Part shown: positions 21,715 through 33,087 of the stretch, one piece after another | Layout: each line of letters starts with the position of its first letter | Position numbering within the stretch: position 1 is the first letter of the stretch | NCBI GenBank assembly: GCA_965153455.1 | Contig: OZ234499.1 | Location: 868,001-932,000, forward strand | Reading direction: 5' to 3' | Length of the DNA stretch: 64,000 bases | Origin: Sphagnum compactum | Lineage: Eukaryota > Bryophyta > Sphagnopsida > Sphagnales | Position numbers and translations under genes: made by a program | Notes under the pieces: generated by a model | Databases searched by the model: none | Told to the model about the DNA's origin: nothing | The model's input: only the letters and a program-made list of their open reading frames with translations

Positions 21715-23895
21715 TTTTGGGATTGACAAGGTATTATAGGAGGTTCATTGTTGGATATGCAAACATTGCAGAGCCATTGTTTACCTTAACCAAGAAAGAA
21801 TGTAAGTTTCTTTGGACACCCATATGCTAGGCAACTTTTGTTGCATTAAAAAGGAGGCTTGTAGAAGCACCTATCTTGATTAGACTTGATTTCTACAAAC
21901 CCTTCATCTTGGATGTTGATTGGTCAATAAAAGGTGTAGGAGCTATATTATAACAGAAATCTGGAAGGCAAGGAACAAGTCATTGCTTATGCAAGCAAGG
22001 GTTTATTTCTAGTACTACATCATTTTCATCCTATGGGGGGAGAGTGCTATGCTCTCATTTGGGGCATAATGTATTTCAGACAATATCTTCACCAAACCCC
22101 ATTTCTATTATGCACAGACCACAAACCTTTGGAGTGGTTAGCCATTGTTTCATATGTGTACGGTAGAAGAGGACGTTGGATTGCAATGTTGCAAGATTAT
22201 CAATTCAAGATCATTCACCGTGCAAGAAATCGACATTTGAATGTCGATGCATTAGGCTAGAATCCTATTGGCTTTCCGGAAGAGGATGAAGATTTTGGAA
22301 GTGATGTGATCGAATAGGAAAACCAACCACGAGTTACACCATTACCCGCAAAGAGTAGTTTTGCTAATGAGGCTATCATCAATCTGTTTACTTTGTAGCA
22401 CATTGACCAAGAAATAAATGATGCTCAAATACATCATGTTGGGAGTGAGTGTGGTGGACAAAATACAAATTCATTTTCAAAAGAAGAATTATTTCCAATG
22501 AATAATATGGAATACAAAAGGATGGTTGTTGAAGCTCAAACCATGGTAGATGAAGCCAGAGACAAACAAAAGGGCAAAAGTGTGGAGACAATGGGACGAT
22601 GTGAAATTGATCAATCAAGGCAAATGGATATATGGGAAGACAATGTGTTAATAGTATTACTTAATAGTGGACATCTAGAAATTGGACTCTATGACATTGC
22701 CGACATAGAGAGAGCTAAAAAACGGGTAACAAGGTACCATTAATCGAAAGGTACCCTATTTTTCCAAAATTTAGTGGTACCTAGGCCTGTAGAATGGAGA
22801 ATGTTGATTGAGAAGATACATGAAGAAATTGGACACTTTGGGGAAATGCGGACACTTGTTGAAGTGAAAAAGAGGTTCTTTTGGCATGATAGAACTGAAT
22901 CTATCAAGAAAATCATTAGGATTTGTGAAAAATGTTAGTTAGCTAAGCAAATTGGAAAGATGAGATCTGACATTGAAGAGATGAAGAGTATTCCTATATG
23001 CGATTTGTTTTATCATGTTGCAATGGACATTGCTGGACCATTACCATAAATAACTAATGGCAATAAATATGTGCTTGTAGTTATCGACCATTATTTTAAA
23101 TGGTGTGAGGCACGGCTTGTCAAGGAATATAATGCCTTCACTGCTACTAAGTTTTTGGAAGATGAGGTTATTTATAGGTATGGAATGCCTAAGTACATTT
23201 TGACAGATAATGGTAGTGAGTGGATGAAGGAATTTGCTGAAATTTGTCAGAATTATGGCATCACGCATCAGTTTACAACCCCTGCTTGGCTTCAATGCAA
23301 TGGCATGGTTGAACGTTTGATAAAGACCATCAATCATGGACTCACGGTTATGGCAATTACCAACATACATGATTAAAATTCATTACTACCATGAATATTC
23401 TTTGGATATCAATGTGGCATCCAAGCCAGCACAAAATACTCTCCTTTCTTGGTGCTCATTGGTCATACACTTAAACTCACCGTTGACAATAGTCTTAGTA
23501 GTTTATGCGATGTATTTAATGAACATGCAAGTCCTAAAGTCATGGTAGATCAGATGATTCTTAAAATGCAGTTAATTACAAGTGTGCACAAATCTTTTCT
23601 TGAGAATGTGGAGCATGCTAAAAGGAAACAGAGAAAGGTATATGCTGCTAGAAAGGGGCTTTAAACCTTTGAAGGCTTTGCAAAAAATAGCAAGGTCAAG
23701 ATGTGCAAACCTAAGAAGAAGAGATCGTTACTCAATAATTAGGAAGGACCCTACATCTTTATTGATTACAAAGATGGGAAAGGATCTCAAGAACAAGACC
23801 ATGGCAATAGAATATGCATTTTCAAAGATCTCAAAGGTCAGTGTTGGGAACAATCAAGAAGGGATTTGCATATTGATCTTTGATTTATGAGGACA
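21715..23895 (+). pseudogene. Ty3/gypsy pol remnant: RNase H, integrase and C-terminal tail
   Basis: After the CACTA end, broken frames give the end of the RT connection region ([20 protein letters not shown]), RNase H start (FILDVDWSIKGVGAIL) and then the open stretch 22033-22260 (LLCTDHKPLEWL, HRARNRHLNVDALG). Integrase follows: CEKC near 22927, VAMDIAGPLP at 23020, and the open stretch 23071-23376 with DNGSEW and the catalytic-region GMVERL. 23449-23890 gives a tail with NSKVKMCKPKKKR and GPYIFIDYKDGKG-type residues in shifted frames. The RT core is absent, so the element is 5'-truncated or displaced. In-frame stops and shifts make it non-functional. Confidence 0.8.
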
Positions 23896-23916
23896 TAGAT
23901 TTATTTGGAAGGAGTG

Positions 23917-25810
23917 GTGACACTTGTGACCTAAAAATAGTGTCCAACATTTTGTGTGGATGAATGAAAGCAAGAACCCTAATTTAGCTATGTGGCATTA
24001 GATGCCGAAGCTATTGTGCTTCAAGGACACTGAAAGTCCAATTATTTATTTTCTGTTTTTGGTTTTGTTTGTTATTTTGGAGGTTATTGTGGAGTGGGTT
24101 TGGTGAATTGGTTTTGGTGATGGAGCAAAATCCTTGTTGCTCAATTGATAATCTTTATGGGGAGTGTGAGTCACGGTTCTTGGAAATGACTAGTGCTAAG
24201 CTTTCAAAGGAGTGAAAGGATGTGGACAAAGAAAAATTATATGAAGCTGGTTGAGGAGGAGGAAGAGGAGGATTTTTCTTTTGGGAGTGGGAGAAGCTAA
24301 GTTCCGATTCTTCTAGTTAGAAAGTGTGGAGTTTGTTTGGATTTTGATAATAATTAGTTGGGGATGAAAGTCCCTCTAGACTTCTTCTTCTTTTGAACCT
24401 GGTGACTAATTTTTTGTTGTGTCAAAAGCATCAAGAAAGGAATAGGAGGTCTAGCGTTTGCATTATAGGGACCAAATCAAGGGAAATGATGAAAGTGTTT
24501 AACGATTTTAAAAATGGCTGTAGTGACAATCATAATCTTTGTTAAGTTCTTCGGAGGTTTTGATGTGAATGTGTAATGTGGTTTATTCTGAAAAGACAAT
24601 ACCTATGATATAGTGGGAGCTTCGGGGATTTTGGAACAAGAGGATACTGTGAAGTGTAGATGATCACATCTACTTGCTCTATTCTTAGTCTTTGTCCAAC
24701 TTCTAAAAGAAACTACGTAATGATGTTGGGGTAGCATTTGTGGGGTTTTTGTTGTTAAAGGATGATGTTGTTTTTCTCATCAACAACTAGTTGGTTCCTA
24801 GAGAGAAAATCAAGAGAGTTTTGATCCTTTGAGGTCCATAGAGCTAAAATAACAAAGTGTAGCCGAACAACGGGTAACCGGACCTAAGCTCCAAGGTTGT
24901 GTGGCTTATGTGAAACCAGGAATAGAAATCAGGGTTAATCTCGTCGCCTCTATTCATGAGTGGCGACGGATTTTATCTTGATCTAAGAATCAGGGAAGCC
25001 GGATATGCATGGGCTGCATGGAGAATGGGTTGTCTGTCTGTGTAGGGTGAGATTGCTGGGAGATGACGGCGCTATTGATGGAGTGGAGCGGCGCTGCATT
25101 CATGAAGGTTAGGAGGGAATAAGGACGGTGAAGAATGCGAGGAGGACGAGGCTTGTAGAGGAAGCCAATGAACCTAGAAGGGAAGAGAAGAGCAATCAAA
25201 GAAACAGCTTGGTAGGAGGGGTAATCGGGGAGGAGATTAGTTCAGTTTTGGAGAGGAGAGAGACGAGCTTAGAGAATTTTTGGCTAGTTGCTCTTCTTCC
25301 GCTGCGATTAGTGATTAGCAACATCTAGCTTCTGAATCTGATAATGTTTGGTCAGAATAGAGGACCAATGCCTTAGAGTTGGCAATCTTTGGAAGAGAGG
25401 AGGTATGAGAGCTTGTGCTGTCGGGGGATTTTACGTGAAATATAAAGCTATGGCTTTTGGTCTGTGAGGTGTTCTTTATGTCCGTCTTGTGGCATCTGCA
25501 GAGGTTTGGCATGTTGGTTATGCATCTGTGGTCTGAGATTACACTTAGAAGTCTGAAAACGAATCATCTGCTATATTGTCCCGTTGCTGTGTGAATGTTC
25601 GTGCGCGCTCTGTCTGAGCGAGTGTGTTTGAGGGGTCTGGTAGGTGTGAGGACCCTTTGTGTCTATCTCGATCTACCTTTGGATGCCTCCCTTCCTTTTT
25701 GGTTACAGAAGTTTGTTTAGTTGGAAGGATTTAAGTTTAGAAATAATATATGTTGTAACTTTCTTTTTGCTCTTTGGGAATTTCCAGTAAATCTTATTGA
25801 ACTTGTATTC
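23917..25810 (+). repeat. Probable gypsy 3' LTR region
   Basis: A purine run GGAAGGAGTGG at 23907-23917 directly follows the pol remnant and precedes TGACACTTGTGACC, which fits a polypurine tract and LTR start. The block is richer in CG dinucleotides at 24880-25480 than its surroundings and holds only short, overlapping open frames (24990-25199, 25128-25328, 25315-25512). Near 25790 there is a CTTATTGAACTTGTATTCA segment like the end of a U5 region. No second LTR copy is in the window, so neither boundary can be proved. Confidence 0.4.
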
Positions 25811-27076
25811 AAAATGTTAGGGATTTCCGTCTCAAAAATCACCTCCCCTTTGTTTTGGTGACAATAAATTTGGGATTTTAAGGAAATTGTCTTTTATTTA
25901 TTAAAGTTTCTAGGATATGAAAAATTGAAAAAACATATTGTTGTATTTGTGATTTGTCCAAGTGTTTTGTGATGGGATTTGTAATTAAAAAATTTGGGAT
26001 TGAGGTGCCATAAAAAAACAATGACATTTTCAAAAAGTAAATTTAAAACAATTTGATCCAAGTATGAAATAGTAGGAAATGTAAGTTTGTGTAATTAATT
26101 TGTTCAAGTTTACTACTTATGTTAGCAATAACGATGACCATTCAATAAAACATTTGATTTGAAATTTCTTATTTTGAAATGTGAAATCACAACCTTTTTG
26201 TCTATTTGCATGTTTTTGTTTTGGCTACAACGGTTGCTTTCATTAATCAACTACCATTCACCTCATTAAAATAATAGTGAAATGATTTTTTTCACTTTAA
26301 TGAGATGGTTATTTGCTTCATCTTCTTTAGAAGGAAGGAATCAAAAAATCTTCACACCTCACCCTCCTCCTCCCCCGTTCCCCAAAAGAAAAATGTTCTA
26401 GCCCTACCAATTACATGTTCAATAATTTCATTGGCTGTTAGAAATTTCTATTCTTCACATTATTTGTGACTATTTTTTACCTAAGCTAATGGTAAGGGTT
26501 GGGAATATGAGTGTATATTTATCCATATGACTAATACAACTTATACATCTAAACAAAAAGGACCAATGAAAAAAAAAATTTGACTAAACATTTCACACAA
26601 GTAATTAAAATATATAAATAATAAATTTGAGATAATATGTAACCATGACACTTATACATGCATCCAAAACATTTTGACATGGAATTTTAAACACTTATGC
26701 ATGCAACAATTTAACATTTATATATGTGATTGAAACATTTATGCACACAATTAAAAGATCTATATGTGTGAACAAAAAGTACTACTCACAATATTAGAAT
26801 TTAAAAATAATTTTTTTAAATTTTGAGACCAAATACATTCTACAAGCAACCAAAAAGACATATATAAAGTAAATAAATATTGTGTCCAAAATATTTGAAA
26901 ATCAATTTTTTGAAAAAGGTATAAAAACTAATTTCAATGTGAAAAATATTCATTAAAAGACAATAGGGTTCAAGACAAAAGGACATCAAATACATTATAA
27001 GACAAATAATATTCACAAGTAAAGTTCAATATTTAACACCTTTCCTTAAAATCTATAAAGGAATGAAAGTAATTAT
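25811..27076. other. AT-rich stretch without genes
   Basis: I see no open frame of note, no array and no terminal repeats. There are loosely repeated phrases such as CACTTATACATGCATCC and ACATTTATATATGTG near 26650-26760. It forms the left flank of the copia insertion. Confidence 0.4.
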
Positions 27077-27388
27077 TGTTGAGAATTCAAGCTCAAATAG
27101 TTAGGTTTCATTAGTTACTGGAGTATGAAAGTAACTAGATTACTTTCACAAGGTTGAATTACTTTATTTATTTATATTAGTTTGGTTATTTGTGGTTTGG
27201 TCTTTTAGTTAAATACCTTGGTGTTGATGGTTTGGCTCTCTCTTCTTCATTGCACAAGTTTGTGTATTTCATGTGACAAGAACCTTGAAGAGTTTTTGAT
27301 GTTATGTTTTGTGTTGTGAACATCATTTTTTGTTTTTTTTCAATAAAGATTTATGTTTGCACTTGAGTAGATATCTTATTTGTTAATG
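27077..27388 (+). repeat. 5' LTR of the copia element
   Basis: Begins TGTTGAGAATTCAAGC and ends TTGTTAATG, where the 3' LTR ends TTGTTAACA; the terminal CA has mutated to TG here. It contains an AATAAAGATTTATG polyadenylation-like motif near 27342. It pairs with 32775-33087. Confidence 0.93.
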
Positions 27389-27400
27389 TGGTATCAAAGC
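27389..27400 (+). promoter_or_regulatory. Primer binding site (initiator Met tRNA type)
   Basis: TGGTATCAAAGC lies directly after the 5' LTR. Most plant copia elements use the 3' end of initiator methionine tRNA, whose complement starts TGGTATCAGAGC; there is one mismatch here. 27401-28582 is an untranslated leader of about 1.2 kb with a single unconvincing open frame at 27847-28032. Confidence 0.85.
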
Positions 27401-28582
27401 TTAAGTTGTTTAGTGAGAAGGTTGAAAGAGATCTAAAGCTAGAAAGTCTCTAGAATTAGAGCTTGAGAGTCTCTAGTAATATCATAGGAGTTTATCAAAT
27501 GCAAAAGAGAAACATGGAAAGGAAAGAATGTGAAGAGAAAGAAAAGAAAAGAAAAGAGGTGAAAGGAGATTAACATATCAAAGGTTGTGGAAGTCAGATC
27601 TTTAAATCTAGATTTAAATCTACTATGAAAAGATCTTGGAGTGAAATTTGGAAAAATTATAGAAGACTATAAGACACTTCTATTCCCAAATTTTCAAAAG
27701 AAAAAGATATGTTTTGTGAGAGCTATGAGCTTTTGAAAACTTTGTGCCAGATCTAGTTTTTTGGTCATATCCTTTGTTTGAGTTTTTTTGGATCTGCAGC
27801 TTTGGGATCTTATAGATCATAAAGGAATATATCTGAGAGAAATTTCATGTCATTTGGATATGTATTGAGAGAGATCCAAGTATCTAAAGTTTTAGCCTCA
27901 GTTTTGAAGTCAATTTCTTTTGAAAATGATAACTCTTTATGGTCATCATCAATAGAGCTGAAAGTTTACGCATATATAGAAGACATATATTTTATGTGTC
28001 TCTCAAAATCTCAAGGAGTTTGGAGTTGCTGAAAGCGAGTTGTAAGCCATTTTGTGTTCAGGTCCCAGTTTGAGGTGATTTCAAGGAAGTAGCAAGATCT
28101 CTCATTTAATGAAATTAAATGAATTGAAAGTTTGAGAGATGTAGACATAGTTTTTCATGTTTCACAAGAATTTCAAATCGAACCAAGGTCATATGTGAGC
28201 GATGTAGCTTTGCAAAATTATTGTGACAAAATCTTATATTGAGAAGACATCAAAACAAATTTTTGAAATAGAGCAAATCCAACTTGGGAGAACTTGAAGG
28301 AAGGAGTTTGAAGATTGGGGAGCGCAAATACATTATGAAGACCTTCATACAAAAGTTTGGTATGTAATCATGTACTTAATACCATACAAAATATTATACA
28401 AAATACGTACATATACATAAAACCTATGTATAATATAAAATTTTGTATAATACTCAAGACATACATACATATGCAAGGTCCATTTTGTTCAACCCTAACC
28501 TTAACCCTAATCTTAGAAACCCACGGAAGGAATTAAAATCATTTGTGAAACCCTAATAAGACGTTGAGAGTTGTCTTGAAAG

Positions 28583-29545
28583 ATGGCGGACGGTCTTTCT
28601 CAAATTGCAATTGAGAAATTAGACAAGAATAATTTCCAAGTGTGAAAATTTAGGATTATGAATTTCTTAATGGGGAAAGGTTATTGGGAGTTCATAACTA
28701 GTGATGAGAAAGAACCTCCTTTCCCAGAAAACCCCACACAACAACAAATTCAAGCCAATAAAACTTGGCATGAAAAAGCAAAGAAAGTCTTGTATTGGCT
28801 TTTTATGAGTGTGTCTGATTCCATGATTGTGCATATTCAAGATCCACAATCACCCAAGCAAGCTTGCGATACATTGGTGAAGATGTATACCACCAATACA
28901 CAAGCTCGCAAAATGTAACTCAAACAAGAGTTGCATAATCTACAGAAAAACAAAATGAACATCAGTGACTATTCTACAAAGGTGAAAAACCTTGCAGATG
29001 CTTTGGCATCTATAGGAGCCCCTATAGATGATGAAGATTTAGTGGCTGTGACCTTGAATGGACTTGGAAAAGACTATAGCCAGTTTCGTACTTCAATTGT
29101 AGTTCGAGAAACATTTTCTAATTTCCAAGATTTAATAACCCTATTTATAAGTGAAGAGATGAGAATTGTTGATACTTCATCCAATGGATGATCATAAGAA
29201 AATGTTTTCTATTCAAATATTAATAGAGGTAGAGGTAGAGGTGGTAAAACCTCATTTTGAGCTCGACACGGAAGTTCGCATGGTGGACATCATCAACATG
29301 AAGGTTAGCCTCATGGAGATGGACGAAGAACTTTGGAGGAAGAGGAAGTCGAGGAAGTCATGGAGGTCGTGGTGGAAGTCATCGAAGTCAACAACCAAAT
29401 AACGATTCAAACTGCTACTACTGCGGGAAACCTGAGCACATGGCAATGTTATCAAAGGGAGCATGATGCACGAAATGGAAAGCTGCAACAAATGAATTAT
29501 GCATCAACTAGCAATCAAGGTGATGAACAATTGTCTCTGATGTAG
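28583..29545 (+). pseudogene. Copia gag pseudogene
   Basis: Starts at an ATG (MADGLSQIAIEKLDKNNF), the usual beginning of copia gag. Stops interrupt at 28643 (probably a Trp codon once) and 28916. The following frames contain TWHEKAKKVLYWLF, then LHNLQKNKMNISDYSTKVK and LNGLGKDYSQFRT, typical gag capsid features. Near 29410-29460 a zinc knuckle CYYCGKPEHMAML is visible, with its last cysteine lost. The intervening stretch rich in Arg, Gly and Ser codons is frameshifted. No full-length product is possible. Confidence 0.85.
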
Positions 29546-29559
29546 CACATAAAAAATTT

Positions 29560-29940
29560 AATGATAGGAGGTGTATTAGATAATAATGTCTGGTATGTGG
29601 ATTTTGGAGCTTCAAACCACATGATTAGTCATGGATAATGGTTTAAAGACACAAAGGATTTGAAAACACCAGGGTTTGTGGAAACTGGTGATGACACTAC
29701 GCATCCCATCACACAAATTGGCAAGGTGCCATTATCCATGCAAAATGGGCAAACAAAGTACTTGAAAGATGTACTTCATGTTCCAACTATAACAAAAAAT
29801 TTGGTCTCCGTAGGCCAGATGGTGGAACAAGGTTTACAAGTGACATTCAACCCTAATGGATGTTTTGTGGAACACATGAAAAACCAAGGCAAATTGATTG
29901 CAAAAGGGGAAAGGAATGGATAAATGTTCACCTTGGATGT
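29560..29940 (+). pseudogene. Copia aspartic protease pseudogene
   Basis: Around 29588-29625 the frame reads VWYVDFGASNHM. Active copia proteases have Asp-Ser/Thr-Gly-Ala at this position; here Phe replaces the residue after Asp and the frame soon hits a stop in GxWFKD. Downstream 29660-29923 is open and reads LKDVLHVPTITKNLVSVGQM, the conserved region between protease and integrase. It is followed by a stop at 29921. Confidence 0.8.
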
Positions 29941-29997
29941 GAACATGCCTGAGGTGAATTCCATGTTGTTCACACATGGAAAAGGAGTTGGAGACAT

Positions 29998-30763
29998 TGG
30001 AATTTGGCACAAGCAGGTTGGCCATGTTAATCTCCAACATCTTAAGTTGATGGAAAAACAAAATCTTGTTGGAGGTCTTCCCAAATTTGGAACATAAGAA
30101 GTGATGTCAAAAGTTTGTGAAACATGCCAATTGGGGAAGTAAGCTAGGCATCCATTCCCAGCTCAAACAACTCATGTGAGTTCCAAACCTTTGGAAATGA
30201 TCCACTCAGATGTGTGGACCACGAAGACAAGATCCATTGGAGGATGCAGGTACTATGTGAGTTTCATTGATGACCACACAAGGAAGGTGTGGGTTTATTT
30301 CATAAAACATAAAGGTGAAGTGTTTCAACATTTTTTTAATTTCAAAGCAATGGTGGAGAAGGAGAAAGGTGTGAGCAGCAAGTGCCTAAGGTTGGATGGA
30401 GGGGGAGAATATTTTTTGAATGAATTCAGTGAGTACTTAAAGGAGCATGGAATTCAAAGGAAGTACTCATGTAGTTATTCCCCACATTATAATGGAGTTG
30501 CTGAAAGGAAGAACAGGCACATTGTAGAAATAACACGTGCCATGTTGAATGAGAAGAATTCGCCAAATTACTTTTGGGCTAGAACGGTAGCAACTACAGT
30601 CTATATCATGAATCGAACACCCACAGTGGTAGTTCATGGCATGACACCTGAAGAAAAATTCACAGGCAAGAAACTAGATGTCTCACACCTCATAGTGTTT
30701 GGTTGCATTGCATATGTGCATGTTTCTGATGAGAAGAGATCAAAACTAGATCCAAAAGCTTAA
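29998..30763 (+). pseudogene. Copia integrase pseudogene
   Basis: The zinc-binding region starts near 29998 (FGTW-type context, HKQVGHVNLQHL) and includes CETCQLGK at 30117 with stops nearby. The core is open at 30176-30763 and shows IHSDVWT (first catalytic Asp), SFIDDHTRKVWVY, LDGGGEY (second Asp region; the usual Arg-Ser-Asp is Leu-Asp) and YSPHYNGVAERKNRH with the catalytic Glu. It ends with GCIAYVHV and a stop after LDPKA. Confidence 0.9.
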
Positions 30764-32240
30764 AAGGTATCTTCATTGGATATTCCTTATAACAAAAAGG
30801 ATATAAATGTTTCAACCCTTCCATTAGGAAGTTGCAAGTGAGTAGAGATGTTGTGTTTGATGAAATGGTTAGCTGGTACTCACCACTGAAGATAGTAGAA
30901 GATGGAAAGGCTAGAAACGGTGATGTTTCATCAAATGTGGAACAAGAATCACAATTAATTAGTGGACCACAAGATTCTTCAATTAGTGGGTCGAATAGTA
31001 CTCCATGGAAAGGAAGATTAAGATCTTTGAACATTGTACATGGTAGTTCTCAAACATCATTTAGAAATTATCATGTAGATGGTGAGTCAAGTGATTCAGA
31101 GGAGAGTGTGCGTGAAGAATCAAGAGTCCCTTCAGTTACTACTCCCGAAGCTCAGATGGCCAAGAAAGCTTTGAAAACACCTGATAACAACAATGGAATA
31201 CAAAAATCAACACGAATCAAATACCCTGTACAAATATTCACATATGATGGCTTTGTAGCTCATCATTATGCATACATGGTGACAGTTATAGGTTGAACCC
31301 ACTTGTTTTGAACTGGCGGTTGGAAACCCTAAGTGGGACAATGCCATGGATGAAGAGATGACGACGTTGGATGTTAATGCTACTTGGGAATTAATAGCTT
31401 TACCAAAGGACAAGAAAGCAATTGGGTGCAAATGGGTATACAAGGTAAAGCACAATGCAGATGGACCTGTGAGCAGATACAAAGTAAGATTGGTTGCCAA
31501 CTGTAAGAACAATCATTGTTATGGCAGTAGCAAAAGGATGGTCTTTACATCAAATGGATGTAAAGAAGGTTTTTTTTCATGGAGATTTACAGGAAGAAGT
31601 GTACGTGGAACAACCACCAGGTTATGTTGACCAAACACATCCTAATTTGGCTTGTAGGTTGAAGAAAGCTTTGTACGGCTTGAAACAAGCACCTAAAGTT
31701 TGGTCAGACAAGATAGGTCAATATCTTGTCACAAGTGGATTTCAAACATCCAATGTAGATTTTTCACTATATGTGAAAAAGACAGATCATGGGATGGTAG
31801 TCATAGTCATATATGTTGATGACTTGATTATCACAGGAGATAGTGATACAAATATCTTTGATTTGAAGAAGCTTTTGAAGCAAAAGTTTGAGATGAAAGA
31901 TTTGGGAGAATTGCATTACTTTTTTGGCATTGAGGTAATCCAGTCTCCTAAAGGGATATGGTTACTACAAAGGCAATATGCCTTGAACAAATTGTCCGAA
32001 TATAAGATGACGGGTTGCAAACCCATTTCAATTCCATTGGAGCAAAATGTGAAGTTAAGTGTAGATGAAGGAGACTTTGTGTAGGATACCACTTTGTACA
32101 GACGCATAGTGGGGAGTTTGATTTACATGACCATCATAAGGCCAAATTTGAGTTATGCAGTTGGAGTGGTGAGTCAATTCATGCAAACACCACAAAAGCC
32201 ACATTTGGATGCAGTGAGGCGCATATTGAGGTTACATAAA
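30764..32240 (+). pseudogene. Copia reverse transcriptase pseudogene
   Basis: 30832-31296 holds the spacer between integrase and RT. RT begins near 31340 (KWDNAMDEEMTTLD), continues WELIALPKDKKAIGCKWVYK and RYKVRLVA, and then jumps by a deletion of about 60-70 bases straight to TVRTIIVMAVAKGWSLHQMD in another frame. The active-site motif YVDDLIITG is at 31818. 31494-32084 is open up to a stop after VDEGDFV. The deletion removes the segment with the first conserved RT motif, so the enzyme could not fold or work. Confidence 0.9.
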
Positions 32241-32244
32241 ACAT

Positions 32245-32802
32245 ACTTTGCAGTGTGGAATTTTTTATGAAACCAAAAGCCAGTTACAAGTACTTGGATG
32301 CATGGATGCTGATTGGGCTAGCAATGTTTCAGATAGAAGATCAACCAGTGGTTTCATGTTTCCTTTTGGAAGTGGTGCTGTTAGTTGGAGTAGTAAGAAA
32401 CAACCAACAATTACACTATCAAGCACGGAGGCAGAATACAGAGGCGCAACAATTGTTGCATGTGATGTAGTTTGGTTACAAAAATTACTTTCAGATTTGG
32501 GACAGTTAGTGGATGCTCCTATTGTCGTTTATTGTGATAACATCAATAGCATACTACTTGCTAACAACCCGGTCTATCATGCTAAGACAAAGCACATTGA
32601 GGTGCACTACCATTTTATTAGAAAAAAAAATTTAGCAAAAGAAATTGACCTTATTCATGTCAATACTGAAGATCAAGTTGCTGACATTTTCACAAAGGCT
32701 TTAAGTACAGACAAGCTAAGGAAGTTTAGAAAAATGTTTGGTGTATTAGAAATGGATTTGAGCTTGAAGGGGAGTGTTGAGAATTCAAGCTCAAATAGTT
32801 AG
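32245..32802 (+). pseudogene. Copia RNase H, open but detached from RT
   Basis: Open for 184 codons from about 32248 to a stop at 32800. The motifs YMDADWA (here CMDADWAS), STEAEYRGA, YCDNINSILLANNP and HIEVHYHFIR cover the four RNase H acidic sites. It ends VADIFTKAL, the usual end of copia pol, and runs into the 3' LTR. It has no start of its own, because a frameshift near 32240 cuts it from RT. Confidence 0.9.
32764..32774 (+). promoter_or_regulatory. Polypurine tract
   Basis: TTGAAGGGGAG directly precedes the 3' LTR start TGTTGAG at 32775. This is the standard site for plus-strand priming in LTR retrotransposons. Confidence 0.85.
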
Positions 32803-33087
32803 GTTTCATTAGTTACTGGAATAGGAAAGTAACTAGGTTATTTTCACAAGGTTGAATTACTTTTTTTACTTATATTAGTTTGGTTATTTGTGGTTTAGTC
32901 TTTTAGTTAAATACCTTGGTGTTGATGGTTTGGCTCTCTTTTCTTCATTGCACAAATTTGTGTATTTCATGTGATAAGAACCTTGAGGAGTTTTTGATGT
33001 TATGTTCCGTGTTGTGAGCATCATATTTTAGTTTCCTTTCAATAAATATTTATGTTTGCACTTGAGTAGATCTCCTATTTGTTAACA
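32775..33087 (+). repeat. 3' LTR of the copia element
   Basis: 313 bases, TGTTGAGAATTC to TTGTTAACA, matching 27077-27388 with about two dozen differences, mostly transitions. It carries AATAAATATTTATG near 33042. The following ATTGT is the probable target duplication. Confidence 0.93.

Larger units (their letters stand above)
27077..33087 (+). mobile_element. Complete but inactivated Ty1/copia retrotransposon, 6.0 kb
   Basis: Two LTRs of about 312 bases flank gag, protease, integrase, reverse transcriptase and RNase H in that order, which is the copia order. The flanks are ATTAT (27072-27076) and ATTGT (33088-33092), a probable 5-bp target duplication with one change. The primer binding site starts at 27389 and a purine tract ends at 32774. 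The LTRs differ at about two dozen positions by eye, so the insertion is not recent. All coding domains carry stops, frameshifts or deletions. Confidence 0.93.

Noticed and set aside
28498-28520. Interstitial telomere-like repeat (CCCTAACCTTAACCCTAA)
   Set aside because: Only about three irregular units in the copia leader; too short to mean more than chance.
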